From Intrasporangium calvum DSM 43043 (GTDB lineage: Bacteria; Actinomycetota; Actinomycetes; Actinomycetales; Dermatophilaceae), in assembly GCF_000184685.1 (NCBI RefSeq), contig NC_014830.1, positions 868,001-932,000 of the forward strand: 64,000 nucleotides of DNA. The letters are read 5' to 3'. Below are positions 16,390 to 25,112 of the stretch, piece after piece; position 1 is the stretch's first letter, and every line of letters starts with the position of its first letter. The translations under genes and the position numbers were made by a program. Under the pieces are notes generated by a model. It was not told the origin of the DNA, made no database searches, and worked only from the letters and a program-made list of their open reading frames with translations.

Positions 16390-16757
16390 GCCGCCGCGCC
16401 GTGAACGGTCTCCTCGTCCTGGCGATCGTCGCCGTCGTCGGGCTGGCCCTCGTCCTCGGAGCTCAGCGCGGCGAGAGCGGCGCGGACGCATATCCGGGGT
16501 CGGACTCGCAGGCCATGGATCTCATCGAGTCGGCCCATCCCGCCTACGAGGCGTGGTTCGAGCCGCTCTTCCGGCCGGAGTCGAGCCAGGTCGAGTCGGG
16601 CCTCTTCGCCCTCCAGGCGGGGCTCGGCGGGATCACCCTCGGCTACGTCGTCGGTCGGATCCACGAGCGCCGTCGGCGCCGCGCCGGCGAGCCGGCCGCC
16701 ACCCCCAGCGACTCAGCCGTCTCCGGCAGATCCGACTCCTCCGCGGACCGCGGATGA
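16386..16757 (+). CDS. cbiN: Cobalt transporter accessory protein CbiN
   Basis: Small membrane protein (123 aa) required with CbiM for cobalt uptake. It has two hydrophobic helices (about 9-27 and 77-95) flanking an extracytoplasmic segment with YPGSDSQAMDLIE and PAYEAWFEPLF, as in CbiN. The C-terminal ~25 residues are Ser/Arg-rich and low in complexity. It overlaps cbiM by 4 bp and cbiQ by 4 bp. Confidence 0.9.
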   Translation: MSRRAVNGLLVLAIVAVVGLALVLGAQRGESGADAYPGSDSQAMDLIESAHPAYEAWFEPLFRPESSQVESGLFALQAGLGGITLGYVVGRIHERRRRRAGEPAATPSDSAVSGRSDSSADRG

Positions 16758-17509
16758 GCACGGGGTTCGCTCTGGATGATGCGGCCTGGGCCTCACCGTG
16801 GCGGAGACGCGCCGTCGGGGAGAAGGTGCTCCTCGCCGGTGGGCTCGTCGGGGTGGGGATCAGCCTGCCGGTCTGGCCCGGCTCGGTCCTGGCCGCTGCC
16901 GCGGCCCTCGCGATCCTGCTCGGCCCGGCGCAGGTCTCGCCGCGGGTCCTGGCCCGCAGCGTGGCCGCACCGCTGGCGTTCATCGTCGTGGGGTCGCTCT
17001 CGGTCCTCGTGAGCCTCCGGTGGGACGGGGGGCCAGGGGTCGCCGTCACCGAGGAGACGAGGCGGTCGGCCCTGTCCGTGCTCGGGCACGGGACCGCCGG
17101 CACGCTGGGTGTCCTCGTGATCGCCGCGACGACGCCGATGGCGGACCTGCTGGGCGCCCTCCGCCGGCTGCGGGTGCCCGATGCCTGCATCGACGTCGCG
17201 GGTCTGGTCTACCGGCTGGTCCTGGTCCTCCTCGCCACGGTCGTCCAGATGGGCGAGGCCCAGGCCGCCCGCCTCGGCTACCGGGACCGCCGCACCACCC
17301 TGCGCAGCTCGGCGGCCCTCGGTGCGGGACTCCTGGTCCGGTCGTGGGACCGGGCTCGGCGCCTCGAGGAAGGCCTTGCCGGGCGTGGCTACACCGGCAG
17401 CCTGCCCTCCCTCGACCCTCCTCGCCGGACCTCGCTGCCCTTCGTGGCGACGAGCCTGGTGGCGCTCGGTGCGATCACCACGGCGGCGCTGACGATGGGA
17501 GGGTCCTGA
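16754..17509 (+). CDS. cbiQ: ECF transporter transmembrane protein CbiQ
   Basis: T component (251 aa) coupling the ATPase to CbiM/CbiN. Hydrophobic helices occupy about 27-115 and the C-terminus. The family's coupling-helix motif with Ala-Arg-Gly is visible late in the protein (RARRLEEGLAGRGYTG) and the QAARLGYRDRR segment before it. The ATG at 16754 overlaps the cbiN stop; 1 bp separates it from cbiO. Confidence 0.9.
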   Translation: MSTGFALDDAAWASPWRRRAVGEKVLLAGGLVGVGISLPVWPGSVLAAAAALAILLGPAQVSPRVLARSVAAPLAFIVVGSLSVLVSLRWDGGPGVAVTEETRRSALSVLGHGTAGTLGVLVIAATTPMADLLGALRRLRVPDACIDVAGLVYRLVLVLLATVVQMGEAQAARLGYRDRRTTLRSSAALGAGLLVRSWDRARRLEEGLAGRGYTGSLPSLDPPRRTSLPFVATSLVALGAITTAALTMGGS

Positions 17510-17510
17510 G

Positions 17511-18338
17511 GTGGGTCACCTGAGCCTCGCAGCCCGCGCTGTCACCGTCTCCTACGGCGGACGGACGGTCCTGTGCGCTGCCTCCCTCGACGTGCGACCC
17601 GGGTCGCGGCTGGCGCTCCTCGGGGCCAACGGCTCCGGCAAGACGACGCTCCTCCGGGTGCTCTCCGGTGCGCTGCGACCGGACGCCGGCCAGGTTCGTG
17701 TCGGCCCGGATGCCTTGCGGCACAGCAGAGCCGGCCTGACGGCCCATCGTCAGCAGGTGCAGCTCGTCCTCCAGGACCCCGACGACCAGCTCTTCGCGGC
17801 CGACGTGGCCCGTGACGTCTCCTTCGGACCGCTCAACCTCCGCCTCGCCGAGGATGAGGTCCGGTCCCGGGTCGACGAGGCGCTCGAGGTGCTCGGCCTG
17901 CGCGAGCTGGCCGAGCGCCCGACCCACCAGCTGTCCTTCGGGCAGCGCAAGCGCGTCGCCATCGCCGGGGCGGTCGCGATGCGGCCCTGCCTCCTGCTCC
18001 TCGACGAGCCGACCGCCGGGCTCGACGCCACGGGCGCCGACGAGATGCTCACGGCCCTGCACCGCCTGGAGGAGTGGGGGACCACCGTCCTGCTCTCGAC
18101 CCACGACGTCGACTTCGCGCTGGCCTGGGCCACCGAGGTCGCCGTCGTCGAGGCCGGTCGCGTGCTCCAGGGCGATCCGGGCGCCCTCCTGGGTGACACC
18201 GGGCTGCTGGCCCGCGCCCGGTTGCGCCGGCCCTGGGTGCTCGAGCTCGCCGACCGCCTGGACGTCTCCCGGGGTGGTGCCCCGAGCCCGCGAGACCTCG
18301 AGTCCCTCGTCGCAGCCCTCACCGACTTCCGGGTTTGA
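17511..18338 (+). CDS. cbiO: Cobalt ECF transporter ATPase CbiO
   Basis: ABC ATPase (275 aa) energising cobalt uptake. Walker A GANGSGKTT is at 38-46; the Q-loop lies in VLQDPDDQLF, an ECF-type feature; signature LSFGQRKR, Walker B LLLLDEPTAGLD and the switch His in LSTHDVDF are all intact. GTG start one base after the cbiQ stop. The stop codon lies inside the left arm of a long inverted repeat that probably ends the operon. Confidence 0.94.
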   Translation: MGHLSLAARAVTVSYGGRTVLCAASLDVRPGSRLALLGANGSGKTTLLRVLSGALRPDAGQVRVGPDALRHSRAGLTAHRQQVQLVLQDPDDQLFAADVARDVSFGPLNLRLAEDEVRSRVDEALEVLGLRELAERPTHQLSFGQRKRVAIAGAVAMRPCLLLLDEPTAGLDATGADEMLTALHRLEEWGTTVLLSTHDVDFALAWATEVAVVEAGRVLQGDPGALLGDTGLLARARLRRPWVLELADRLDVSRGGAPSPRDLESLVAALTDFRV

Positions 18339-18380
18339 GGTGGACGCGCCGGCACATCCTCGGCCCGTCCACCTCAAACC
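18332..18380. terminator. Long perfect inverted repeat between convergent cbiO and lutC
   Basis: GGTTTGAGGTGGACG (18332-18346) pairs perfectly with CGTCCACCTCAAACC (18366-18380), a 15-bp stem around a 19-base loop that can fold a little further. The cbiO stop is in the left arm. Position and symmetry suit a bidirectional terminator; no T-tract follows. Confidence 0.75.
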
Positions 18381-18404
18381 AGTGCGGCTGCTCGGTCCAG
18401 CAGG

Positions 18405-19049
18405 TCACTCCGCGATGACGACCACGAGGTTGCGCGGTCCGTGGACGCCTTCGACCCGGTTCAGCTCGATGTCGCTCGTCGCGCTCGGCCCGCTGATCCA
18501 CGTGAGCGGCTGCGCAGCCCCGACCTCTGGCCGGAGCCGCGCCACGGCGTCGGGCACGTCTGGGACGACCTGGTCCGCGCCGATGACGCAGACGTGGGTG
18601 TCCGGCACGAGGGTGAGCTCGCGCCGGCCCTGGTCGGGGCCGTGGTCGAGGATGATCGTGCCGGTCACGGCGATCCCGACCTTGGCCGCGGTGACGACCG
18701 CGTCAACCGCGTCGAGCTGGGCGTGGCTGGTCGCCTCCACCTCGGGCAGTACGGTGACCGCCGCGTCCAGGCCCGCCGTCCAGGCCGGGTCCAGACCACT
18801 CGGCACGACGACCGAGCGGCAGCCCAGCCGGGCCAGGGCGTCGGCGACGGTGGCGGGCACGTCAGCGGTCGCCACCCGGATCACGGTCGCCCGGTAGTCC
18901 GCCACCCGCTCGGCGAACAGCTCCAGGGCGCCGGCGTCACTCAGGTCGTGCATCGTCCGGGCCGGCGCGACAGGACGCTGGCCCACTGGGGTCGTCACGT
19001 CGGCGACCGCACCTCGTACCCGCTGGAGGATCTCCTCTCGCGCGCTCAT
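18405..19049 (-). CDS. lutC: Lactate utilization protein C
   Basis: LutC/LUD-domain protein (214 aa), third component of the LutABC L-lactate oxidation complex that feeds pyruvate. The LUD fold is suggested by VVPSGLDPAW, ATSHAQLDAVDAVVTAAKVGIAVTGTI split across the middle, and a C-terminal GVHGPRNLVVVI, the usual end of this family. The ATG at 19049 overlaps the lutB stop by 4 bp and gives the expected MSAREEIL start. Last gene of the lct-lut operon. Confidence 0.9.
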   Translation of the reverse strand: MSAREEILQRVRGAVADVTTPVGQRPVAPARTMHDLSDAGALELFAERVADYRATVIRVATADVPATVADALARLGCRSVVVPSGLDPAWTAGLDAAVTVLPEVEATSHAQLDAVDAVVTAAKVGIAVTGTIILDHGPDQGRRELTLVPDTHVCVIGADQVVPDVPDAVARLRPEVGAAQPLTWISGPSATSDIELNRVEGVHGPRNLVVVIAE

Positions 19050-20548
19050 CGTCCGTCTCCCTTCCCCCGCTCGCGGGCCCACCACTGCCGGAACGACTCC
19101 TTCGGCGGGGACGGCACGTCACGGGCATTGGTCCAGGCCCCGAGGCCGGGGATCGAGCGCAGCGGCTTGCCGCCGGTGAGACGTCCCGCCGTCGTCGCGG
19201 CTCGCTGGGCCACAGCGAGGCGCTTCGGGTCGGAGAGCACCCACGCCGCAGCCTTCATCGCCGCGGACTCCGGGGTGTTGCCGGCATTCTTCACCACCGT
19301 GCCGCGGAGCTCGACGAGCAGCTCCGGGATGTTGATCCGCACCGGGCAGGCGTCGAAGCAGGCCCCGCACAGGCTGGACGCGTACGGCAGCGACTTGTCG
19401 ATGTCGCTCGCGGTCCCGCGCAGCTGCGGGTTGAGCACCGCGCCGATCGGTCCGGGGTAGACCGAGCCGTAGGCGTGCCCACCGGTGCGCTCGTAGACCG
19501 GGCACACGTTGAGGCAGGCCGAGCAGCGGATGCACCGGAGGGCCTGTCGCCCGAGCCGGTCGCCGAGGACGTGGCTGCGGCCGTTGTCGAGCAGGACGAC
19601 GTGGACCTCCTGCGGTCCGTCGCCCTCGTGGACGCCGCTCCACATCGTCGTGTACGGGTTCATCCGCTCGCCGGTGCTCGACCGGGGGAGCAGCTGGAGC
19701 ATCGGCCCGAGGTCCTCCCAGGTCGGCAGCACCTTCTCGATGCCGACGACGGAGATGAGGGTCTCGGGCAGGGTGAGGCACATCCGCCCGTTGCCCTCGG
19801 ACTCGACGACGACGAGCGTCCCGGTGTCGGCGATGGCGAAGTTGGCTCCGGAGATGCCGACCTTGGCGCGCAGGAACTTCTCCCGCAGGTGCAGTCGCGC
19901 GGCCTCCGCGAGCCGGGGTGGGTCGTCGGTGAGGTCCGCGGGGGCGGGCCGGCCGACCTGTCCCATCTCGCGGAGGAAGATCTCGCGGATCTCGCTGCGG
20001 TTGCGGTGGATCGCGGGGACGAGGATGTGGCTGGGCCGGTCGTGGCCGAGCTGGACGATGAGCTCCGCGAGGTCGGTCTCCCAGGCGTTGATGCCGGCCG
20101 CCTCGAGAGCCTCGTTGAGCTCGATCTCCTGGGTCACCATCGACTTGACCTTGACGACCTCGTCGACGTGCTTGGACTGGACGATGTCGAGGACGATCCG
20201 GTTGGCCTCCTGCGCATCTCGCGCCCAGTGGACGACGGCGCCGTTGGCGGTGAGGCTCGACTCGAGCTGCTCGAGGTAGTCGCCGAGGTGGGTCAGTGCC
20301 TCGTCCTTGAGGTCGGCTCCGGCGACCCGCAGGGCCTCCCAGTCGTCGATCTCGCGGACGACGTTGCCGCGCTTGGTGCGGATCGTGTGCGTGGCGTGGC
20401 GCAGGTTCTTGCGTTGCTGCGCGTTGGCCAGCTCCGCCCGGGCCGCCTTGGGGAACTTCGGCATCCCGACGAAGGTCGGCGAGGTCTCCTGCAGGGGGGC
20501 GTATGCCGCTGGGCTCGCTCCCACGGGCCCGCTCGGTTGGGTCGTCAT
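19046..20548 (-). CDS. lutB: Lactate utilization iron-sulfur protein B
   Basis: LutB-like protein (500 aa): an N-terminal LUD domain followed by a ferredoxin-like region with CIRCSACLNVCPVY and CGACFDACPV, which should hold two [4Fe-4S] clusters, then a C-terminal helical tail. It works with LutA and LutC to oxidise L-lactate to pyruvate without a canonical flavin dehydrogenase. Overlaps of 4 bp join it to lutA and lutC. Near the N-terminus SPAAYAP is encoded by the dispersed 14-mer, in a tail that looks unconstrained. Confidence 0.93.
   Translation of the reverse strand: MTTQPSGPVGASPAAYAPLQETSPTFVGMPKFPKAARAELANAQQRKNLRHATHTIRTKRGNVVREIDDWEALRVAGADLKDEALTHLGDYLEQLESSLTANGAVVHWARDAQEANRIVLDIVQSKHVDEVVKVKSMVTQEIELNEALEAAGINAWETDLAELIVQLGHDRPSHILVPAIHRNRSEIREIFLREMGQVGRPAPADLTDDPPRLAEAARLHLREKFLRAKVGISGANFAIADTGTLVVVESEGNGRMCLTLPETLISVVGIEKVLPTWEDLGPMLQLLPRSSTGERMNPYTTMWSGVHEGDGPQEVHVVLLDNGRSHVLGDRLGRQALRCIRCSACLNVCPVYERTGGHAYGSVYPGPIGAVLNPQLRGTASDIDKSLPYASSLCGACFDACPVRINIPELLVELRGTVVKNAGNTPESAAMKAAAWVLSDPKRLAVAQRAATTAGRLTGGKPLRSIPGLGAWTNARDVPSPPKESFRQWWARERGKGDGR
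20501..20514 (+). repeat. Dispersed GTATGCCGCTGGGC repeat, in lutB
   Basis: Exact copy, antisense to lutB, which reads it as S-P-A-A-Y. Confidence 0.85.
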
Positions 20549-21306
20549 GCCGGGTCTCCTTCGGTCGAGGCGAGGATCTCGGCCAGGTGCATGGTGCGCA
20601 CGCCGGACCGCTGCCGGCCGAGGATCCCGCCGATGTGGGAGAGGCACGAGTTGTCGCCGGCGACGACGACCTCGGCGCCCGTGTCCTGGACGTTGCGGGC
20701 CTTGTCGGAGCCCATCGCGATGGAGACGTCCGGGTTCTTGACCGCGAAGGTCCCGCCGAAGCCGCAGCACTCCTCCGCACCGGGGAGCTCGACGAGGTCG
20801 ATCCCGCGGACGGCCCGCAGCAGCTGGAGCGGACGGTCCCCGACCCGGATCATCCGCAGCGAGTGGCAGGTCGGGTGGTAGGTGACCCGGTGCGGGAAGT
20901 ACGCGCCGACGTCGGTGACCCCGAGGACGTCGACGAGGAACTCCGACAGCTCGTAGACCTTGGGAGCGACCTCGTCGACCCGGCTCATCAGCGTCTCGTC
21001 GCCCTCGGCGATCATCCGGTGCTGCTCGCGCACGGACCCGACGCACGACCCGGACGGTGCGACGACGGCGTCGTAGTCCCCGAACACGTCGACGAACCGG
21101 CGGACGAGCGGAAGGGCGTCAGCGGCATACCCCGTGTTGGTGAACATCTGCCCGCAGCACGTCTGCTCCGTCGGGAACTCCACCCGGCACCCGAGGCGCT
21201 CGAGGAGCCGGACCGTGGCCTTCGGTGTCTCGGGCCACATCGTGTCGTTGAAGCACGTCGCGAAGAGGGCGATGCGCAGGTCCGATGCGGGTGTCGGCGC
21301 GGTCAT
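20545..21306 (-). CDS. lutA: Lactate utilization protein A (CCG-domain Fe-S protein)
   Basis: LutA-like protein (253 aa) with two cysteine-rich CCG domains, as in glycolate oxidase GlcF and heterodisulfide reductase D. The first shows TCCGQMFTNTGY; the second shows YHPTCHSLR and EECCGFGGTFAVK. It probably carries the catalytic or electron-entry cluster of LutABC. The ATG at 21306 overlaps the permease stop by 4 bp and the stop overlaps lutB by 4 bp. A long open frame continues upstream but is antiphase to the permease. Confidence 0.93.
   Translation of the reverse strand: MTAPTPASDLRIALFATCFNDTMWPETPKATVRLLERLGCRVEFPTEQTCCGQMFTNTGYAADALPLVRRFVDVFGDYDAVVAPSGSCVGSVREQHRMIAEGDETLMSRVDEVAPKVYELSEFLVDVLGVTDVGAYFPHRVTYHPTCHSLRMIRVGDRPLQLLRAVRGIDLVELPGAEECCGFGGTFAVKNPDVSIAMGSDKARNVQDTGAEVVVAGDNSCLSHIGGILGRQRSGVRTMHLAEILASTEGDPA
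21120..21130 (-). repeat. Dispersed repeat core GTATGCCGCTG, in lutA
   Basis: Exact 11-mer core on the minus strand; lutA reads it as Y-A-A-D. Confidence 0.75.
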
Positions 21307-23069
21307 GGCAGCATCCAGGCGAGGACCGAGGACTGGAGCCCGACGAGGAGGCACACGACCAGGATGAGGCCGATGCTCCACGGCACCACCTTGCGGAAGA
21401 TGTCGGACTCGCGCCCGAGCAGGCCGACCGCGGTCGCGGCGATGGTGAGGTTCTGCGGGCTGATCATCTTGCCGACCACGCCGCCGGACGTGTTGGCGGC
21501 GACGAGCAGCGTCGGGTCGATGCCGATGTTCTGGGCAGCCGTCTGCTGGAGCGTGGCGAACAGCGCGTTGGCGCTCGTGTCCGAGCCGGTGACGGCCGTG
21601 CCGATCCAGCCGAGGAGCGGGCTGAGGAACGCGAAGGCCGCGCCGGCCCCGGCGATCCACGTGCCGATGGTGATCGTCTGGCCGGACAGGTTCATCACGT
21701 AGGCCAGCGCGAGGACGGAGGCAACGGTGAGGAAGGCGAAGCGCATCTTGTGGGCGGTGGCGGCGAACTCCTTGCCCCAGCCGCTGAGGCCGACGCCGTA
21801 GACGAACGCGACGATGAGCGAGCAGATCAGCAGCATGGTGCCGGGGGAGCTCAGCCAGGGGAACGTGTAGGTCGCGGCGGCGCTCGGCTTGCCGGAGTGG
21901 GTCAGGACCTCGCCGGCGAGCCCGGGCCAGGGGACCTTGACGTCGGTTCCGCCGAGCCACTCCTTGACGGCGGGGATGAGCTTGGCGATCGCGAAGACGA
22001 CGATGACGAGCAGGTAGGGGAAGAGCGCCATCGTGATCCGACCCGCATTCAGCGACCGGGCCCGGGCGTCCAGCTCGGCCATCGAGGCGTGGTGGTCGTC
22101 GACGGCGAGCGGCTCGGCGGCGTGGCCCCCGGCGGATCCGGACCGGGAGGCGGCGGGGGCGCCGGCCCCGACCAGGGCGAGGTCGCGCTCGCGCTCGACC
22201 TGGAGCGAGTCGAGCGCCTCCTCGCGGCCCTGCGGCTGCCAGAAGCGCAGGAAGACGACCGCTGCTGCGAGGGCGCCGAGGGAGGCGATGATGTCGGTGA
22301 GCTCCACGGACAGGTAGGTGGCGGAGAACCACTGGAACACCGCGAAGGCCAGCCCGACGACGACCGCGACCGGCCAGACCTGCCGCACACCGCGCCGCCC
22401 GTCAGCCATGAGGACGAGGAGGAGCGGGACGAAGAGGGCGATGACGGGGGTCTGGTGGCCGACGTAGGCGCCGATCTCGGTGTAGGGGATCTTCGTCAGG
22501 GTGCCCGCCGTGATGATCGGGGTGCCGATCGCGCCGAACGCGACGGGCGCGGTGTTGGCGAGCAGGACGATGGCGGCCGCGCGCAGCGGCGAGAACCCGA
22601 CGGCCATCAGCATGACGCCGGTGATGGCGACCGGGGCGCCGAAGCCCGCGAGCGCCTCGAGCAGGCCACCGAAGCAGAAGGCGATGATGATCGCCTGGAT
22701 CCGCGGGTCGTCCGAGATGAGGTGGAAGGTCGCCCGCAGGTCCTCGAAGTGGCCGGAGCGGACCGTGACCTGGTAGAGCACGATCGCGGTGAAGACGATC
22801 CACATGATGGGGAACAGCCCGAAGGCCGCGCCCTCGGTCGCGGCGAGGGCGGCCAGGCCGACGGGCATCTCGAAGAAGAGCCAGGCGACGATGATCGCGA
22901 CCGCGACGGCGGACAGGCCGGCCCAGTGCGCCTTCCAGCGCAGGACCCCGAGCGTGAGGAAGACCGTCAGCAGGGGCAGGAGCGCGATGAGGGCCGACGC
23001 CGTGAGGCTGTCTGCGACCGGGGCGATGTCGGGTTGGTAAGCGGTGGGCAACAGGGCTGCGGCGGTCAC
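21303..23069 (-). CDS. lctP: L-lactate permease, LctP family
   Basis: Proton-coupled lactate/glycolate permease (588 aa) with 12 or more hydrophobic helices. Family segments are GFGAPVAITGVMLMAVGF, LANTAPVAFGAIGTPI and TGSDTSANALFATLQ. A ~60-residue hydrophilic loop in the middle contains charged, Ala/Gly-rich sequence. The GTG at 23069 is preferred because GGAGG lies just before it; a GTG 18 bases upstream would put that GGAGG inside the gene. First gene of lctP-lutA-lutB-lutC. A related permease at 39056 belongs to the glycolate operon. Confidence 0.92.
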   Translation of the reverse strand: MTAAALLPTAYQPDIAPVADSLTASALIALLPLLTVFLTLGVLRWKAHWAGLSAVAVAIIVAWLFFEMPVGLAALAATEGAAFGLFPIMWIVFTAIVLYQVTVRSGHFEDLRATFHLISDDPRIQAIIIAFCFGGLLEALAGFGAPVAITGVMLMAVGFSPLRAAAIVLLANTAPVAFGAIGTPIITAGTLTKIPYTEIGAYVGHQTPVIALFVPLLLVLMADGRRGVRQVWPVAVVVGLAFAVFQWFSATYLSVELTDIIASLGALAAAVVFLRFWQPQGREEALDSLQVERERDLALVGAGAPAASRSGSAGGHAAEPLAVDDHHASMAELDARARSLNAGRITMALFPYLLVIVVFAIAKLIPAVKEWLGGTDVKVPWPGLAGEVLTHSGKPSAAATYTFPWLSSPGTMLLICSLIVAFVYGVGLSGWGKEFAATAHKMRFAFLTVASVLALAYVMNLSGQTITIGTWIAGAGAAFAFLSPLLGWIGTAVTGSDTSANALFATLQQTAAQNIGIDPTLLVAANTSGGVVGKMISPQNLTIAATAVGLLGRESDIFRKVVPWSIGLILVVCLLVGLQSSVLAWMLP

Positions 23070-23104
23070 AGGTCCTCCGATGTGCACGACGGTGGGCGGG
23101 AGCC

Positions 23105-23175
23105 AGTGGTCAGACCACTGAGATGCGGTTGAAAGTAGGCCCCTCTCGGCGATGCTGTCAAGAGGTCAGACCACT
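23105..23175. promoter_or_regulatory. Lactate operon promoter with two LldR/FadR-type operators
   Basis: On the minus strand, TTGACA (23156-23161) and TACTTT (23132-23137) are 18 bases apart and point at lctP. Operator 1 is the perfect palindrome AGTGGTCAGACCACT (23105-23119), just downstream of the expected start. Operator 2 is AGAGGTCAGACCACT (23161-23175), next to the -35. Both contain GGTCAGACC; centres are 56 bp apart. The pattern fits FadR-subfamily (LldR) sites and control by the adjacent regulator. Confidence 0.85.
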
Positions 23176-23214
23176 CTCTTCCGGTAGGTGTACCCCGGGT
23201 GGCATGCTTCTCCC

Positions 23215-23955
23215 GTGCCAGTCGACGCGCCCGCCCACGAGCAGCCGGGGGCCGGCCCCCAGGCGTTCGAGAAGGTCCTGCACTGGGTCGACGAGCGGAT
23301 CCTCACCGGTGAGCTGGAGGTCGGTGCCCACCTCCCGCCCGAGCGCGAGCTGGCGCGGCTGCTCGAGGTGAGCCGGGCAGCCGTCCGCGAGGCGGTCCGG
23401 ACCCTTCAGGCCCAAGGGGTCGTGCGGTCCGCGGTCGGGACCGGGGCGACGGCCGGCACGACCATCACGTCCGTCTCGGCCCATGCGCTGACCCGCCTGC
23501 TCCGGCTGCACGTGGCCCTCGCGAACTTCCCCCTGCCTGACGTCGTCGAGGTGCGGATCAGCTTGGAGCGGTTGAGCGCTCGCCTCGCCGCCAAGCATGC
23601 GTCGGCCGACCAGCTGGACGAGCTGCAGCGGCAGGTCGACGCGATGCGCGAGCCCGGGATCACCCGTGAGCGGTTCAACGACGTCGACACCGCCTTCCAC
23701 GTGGGCATCGCCGCGGCCGCCGGCAACCTGCTGGCCGCGGACATGACGGTCGCGATCCGCGAGTCGATGCGGCTGCCGATCCTCGACCGCTTCCGTCGTC
23801 TCGACGCCTGGGAGGACGTCGTTCAGGTCTTGCGGCGCGACCACGAGGCGATCTATGCCGCGATCGTGGACGGCCGCGCCGACGACGCCGAGCAGGCCGT
23901 CGAGGCGCACATCCGCTCCGCGTGGCAGACCCTCACCGCGGCCGACCCCATCTGA
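23215..23955 (+). CDS. FadR-subfamily GntR regulator of the lactate operon
   Basis: Transcription factor (246 aa) with an N-terminal winged helix-turn-helix (LPPERELARLLEVSRAAVREAVRTL, given in family-typical spacing) and a C-terminal all-helical FCD ligand-binding domain with DTAFHVGIAAAAGN and the metal-site-like RRDHEAIYAAI. It is divergent from lctP and two palindromic operators lie between, so it most likely senses lactate and represses lctP-lutABC, like LldR/LutR. The start is uncertain: GTG 23215 or an in-frame GTG at 23188. Confidence 0.87.
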   Translation: MPVDAPAHEQPGAGPQAFEKVLHWVDERILTGELEVGAHLPPERELARLLEVSRAAVREAVRTLQAQGVVRSAVGTGATAGTTITSVSAHALTRLLRLHVALANFPLPDVVEVRISLERLSARLAAKHASADQLDELQRQVDAMREPGITRERFNDVDTAFHVGIAAAAGNLLAADMTVAIRESMRLPILDRFRRLDAWEDVVQVLRRDHEAIYAAIVDGRADDAEQAVEAHIRSAWQTLTAADPI

Positions 23956-23983
23956 GGCTTCCCGCCTCCCTATGCTGAGGCGC

Positions 23984-25075
23984 ATGAGCGCCCTCGAAGG
24001 GACCGGGCACGGCCACCACGACGACGAGCACGACCACGACCACGAGCACGACCACGAGCACGACCACGACCACGAGCACGAGCATGGGACCGGACCGCTC
24101 GCCTGGTTCCGGGAGGTGTTTCGTCCACACAGCCACGACTCTGCGGACTCGGTCGACCCGGCCCTCGAGTCGAGTGCCCAGGGCATCCGGGCGGTCAAGA
24201 TCAGTCTCGTGGCCCTGCTCGCGACGGCCCTGGCGCAGGCCGTGGTCGTCGTCGTCACGGGTTCGGTGGCGCTCTTCGCGGACACGGTCCACAACTTCTC
24301 CGATGCGCTGACCGCGGTGCCTCTGTGGATCGCGTTCGTCCTGGCCCGCCGGCCGGCCAACCGCAGCTACACGTACGGCTACGGTCGGGCCGAGGACCTG
24401 GCCGGGGTGTTCATCGTCGCGATGATCGCGCTCTCGGCGGTCCTGGCCGGGTGGGAGTCGGTCCGGCGGCTCGTCGACCCGCAGCCGCTCACCTATCCGT
24501 GGGTGGTCGTCGTCGCGGGCCTGATCGGTTTCGCGGGCAACGAGCTCGTCGCGCTCTACCGCATCCGGGTCGGTCGGCAGATCGGGTCGGCCGCCCTCGT
24601 CGCAGACGGACTGCACGCCCGCACCGACGGCTTCACCTCGCTCGCGGTCGTCCTCGGCGCGGTGGGCGTGATGGTCGGCTTCCCCTTGGCCGACCCGGTC
24701 ATCGGCCTGCTCATCACGGTCGCCATCCTCTTCGTCCTCAAGGGTGCCGGACGAGACATCTACCGCCGGCTGATGGACGCCGTCGACCCGGCCCTCGTCG
24801 TTCTCGCCGAGCGCACCCTGGCCGCGACCCCCGGCGTCGTCGACGTCGAGTCCGTGCGGTTGCGGTGGATCGGGCACCGCGTGCACGCCGAGGCCGAGGT
24901 CTCGGTCGACCCGGCGCTCTCGGTCGTCGCGGGGCACGGGATCGCCATCGAGGCCCACCACCGGCTGCTCCATCACATCCCGAGGCTGGCGCGGGTCTCG
25001 GTCCATGTCAGCCCGGCCGGTGCGGACGGCGACGCCCAGCACCGCCTCCTGGCGCACCACGTCGACGTGGCCTGA
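23984..25075 (+). CDS. Cation diffusion facilitator (CDF) metal exporter with His-rich N-terminus
   Basis: Membrane metal/proton antiporter of the CDF family (363 aa). The first ~35 residues are nearly all His, Asp and Glu, encoded by a simple GAYCAC repeat at about 24018-24075, and likely bind metal. Six helices follow; the transport-site motifs are HNFSD in TM2 (ADTVHNFSDALTAVP) and HARTD in TM5 (ADGLHARTDGFTSL). A cytoplasmic C-terminal domain ends the protein. Zn, Co or Fe are possible substrates; the sequence alone does not decide. An in-frame ATG at 23972 is an alternative start. Confidence 0.9.
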   Translation: MSALEGTGHGHHDDEHDHDHEHDHEHDHDHEHEHGTGPLAWFREVFRPHSHDSADSVDPALESSAQGIRAVKISLVALLATALAQAVVVVVTGSVALFADTVHNFSDALTAVPLWIAFVLARRPANRSYTYGYGRAEDLAGVFIVAMIALSAVLAGWESVRRLVDPQPLTYPWVVVVAGLIGFAGNELVALYRIRVGRQIGSAALVADGLHARTDGFTSLAVVLGAVGVMVGFPLADPVIGLLITVAILFVLKGAGRDIYRRLMDAVDPALVVLAERTLAATPGVVDVESVRLRWIGHRVHAEAEVSVDPALSVVAGHGIAIEAHHRLLHHIPRLARVSVHVSPAGADGDAQHRLLAHHVDVA

Positions 25076-25112
25076 GCCGCCGGGAGCCGCCGTCAACCGC
25101 CGTCAACCGCAC

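Noticed and set aside
21285-23132. 615-codon plus-strand frame opposite the lactate permease
   Set aside because: Low-complexity G/E/D/R-rich translation of the complement of a membrane protein gene; the permease is unmistakable.
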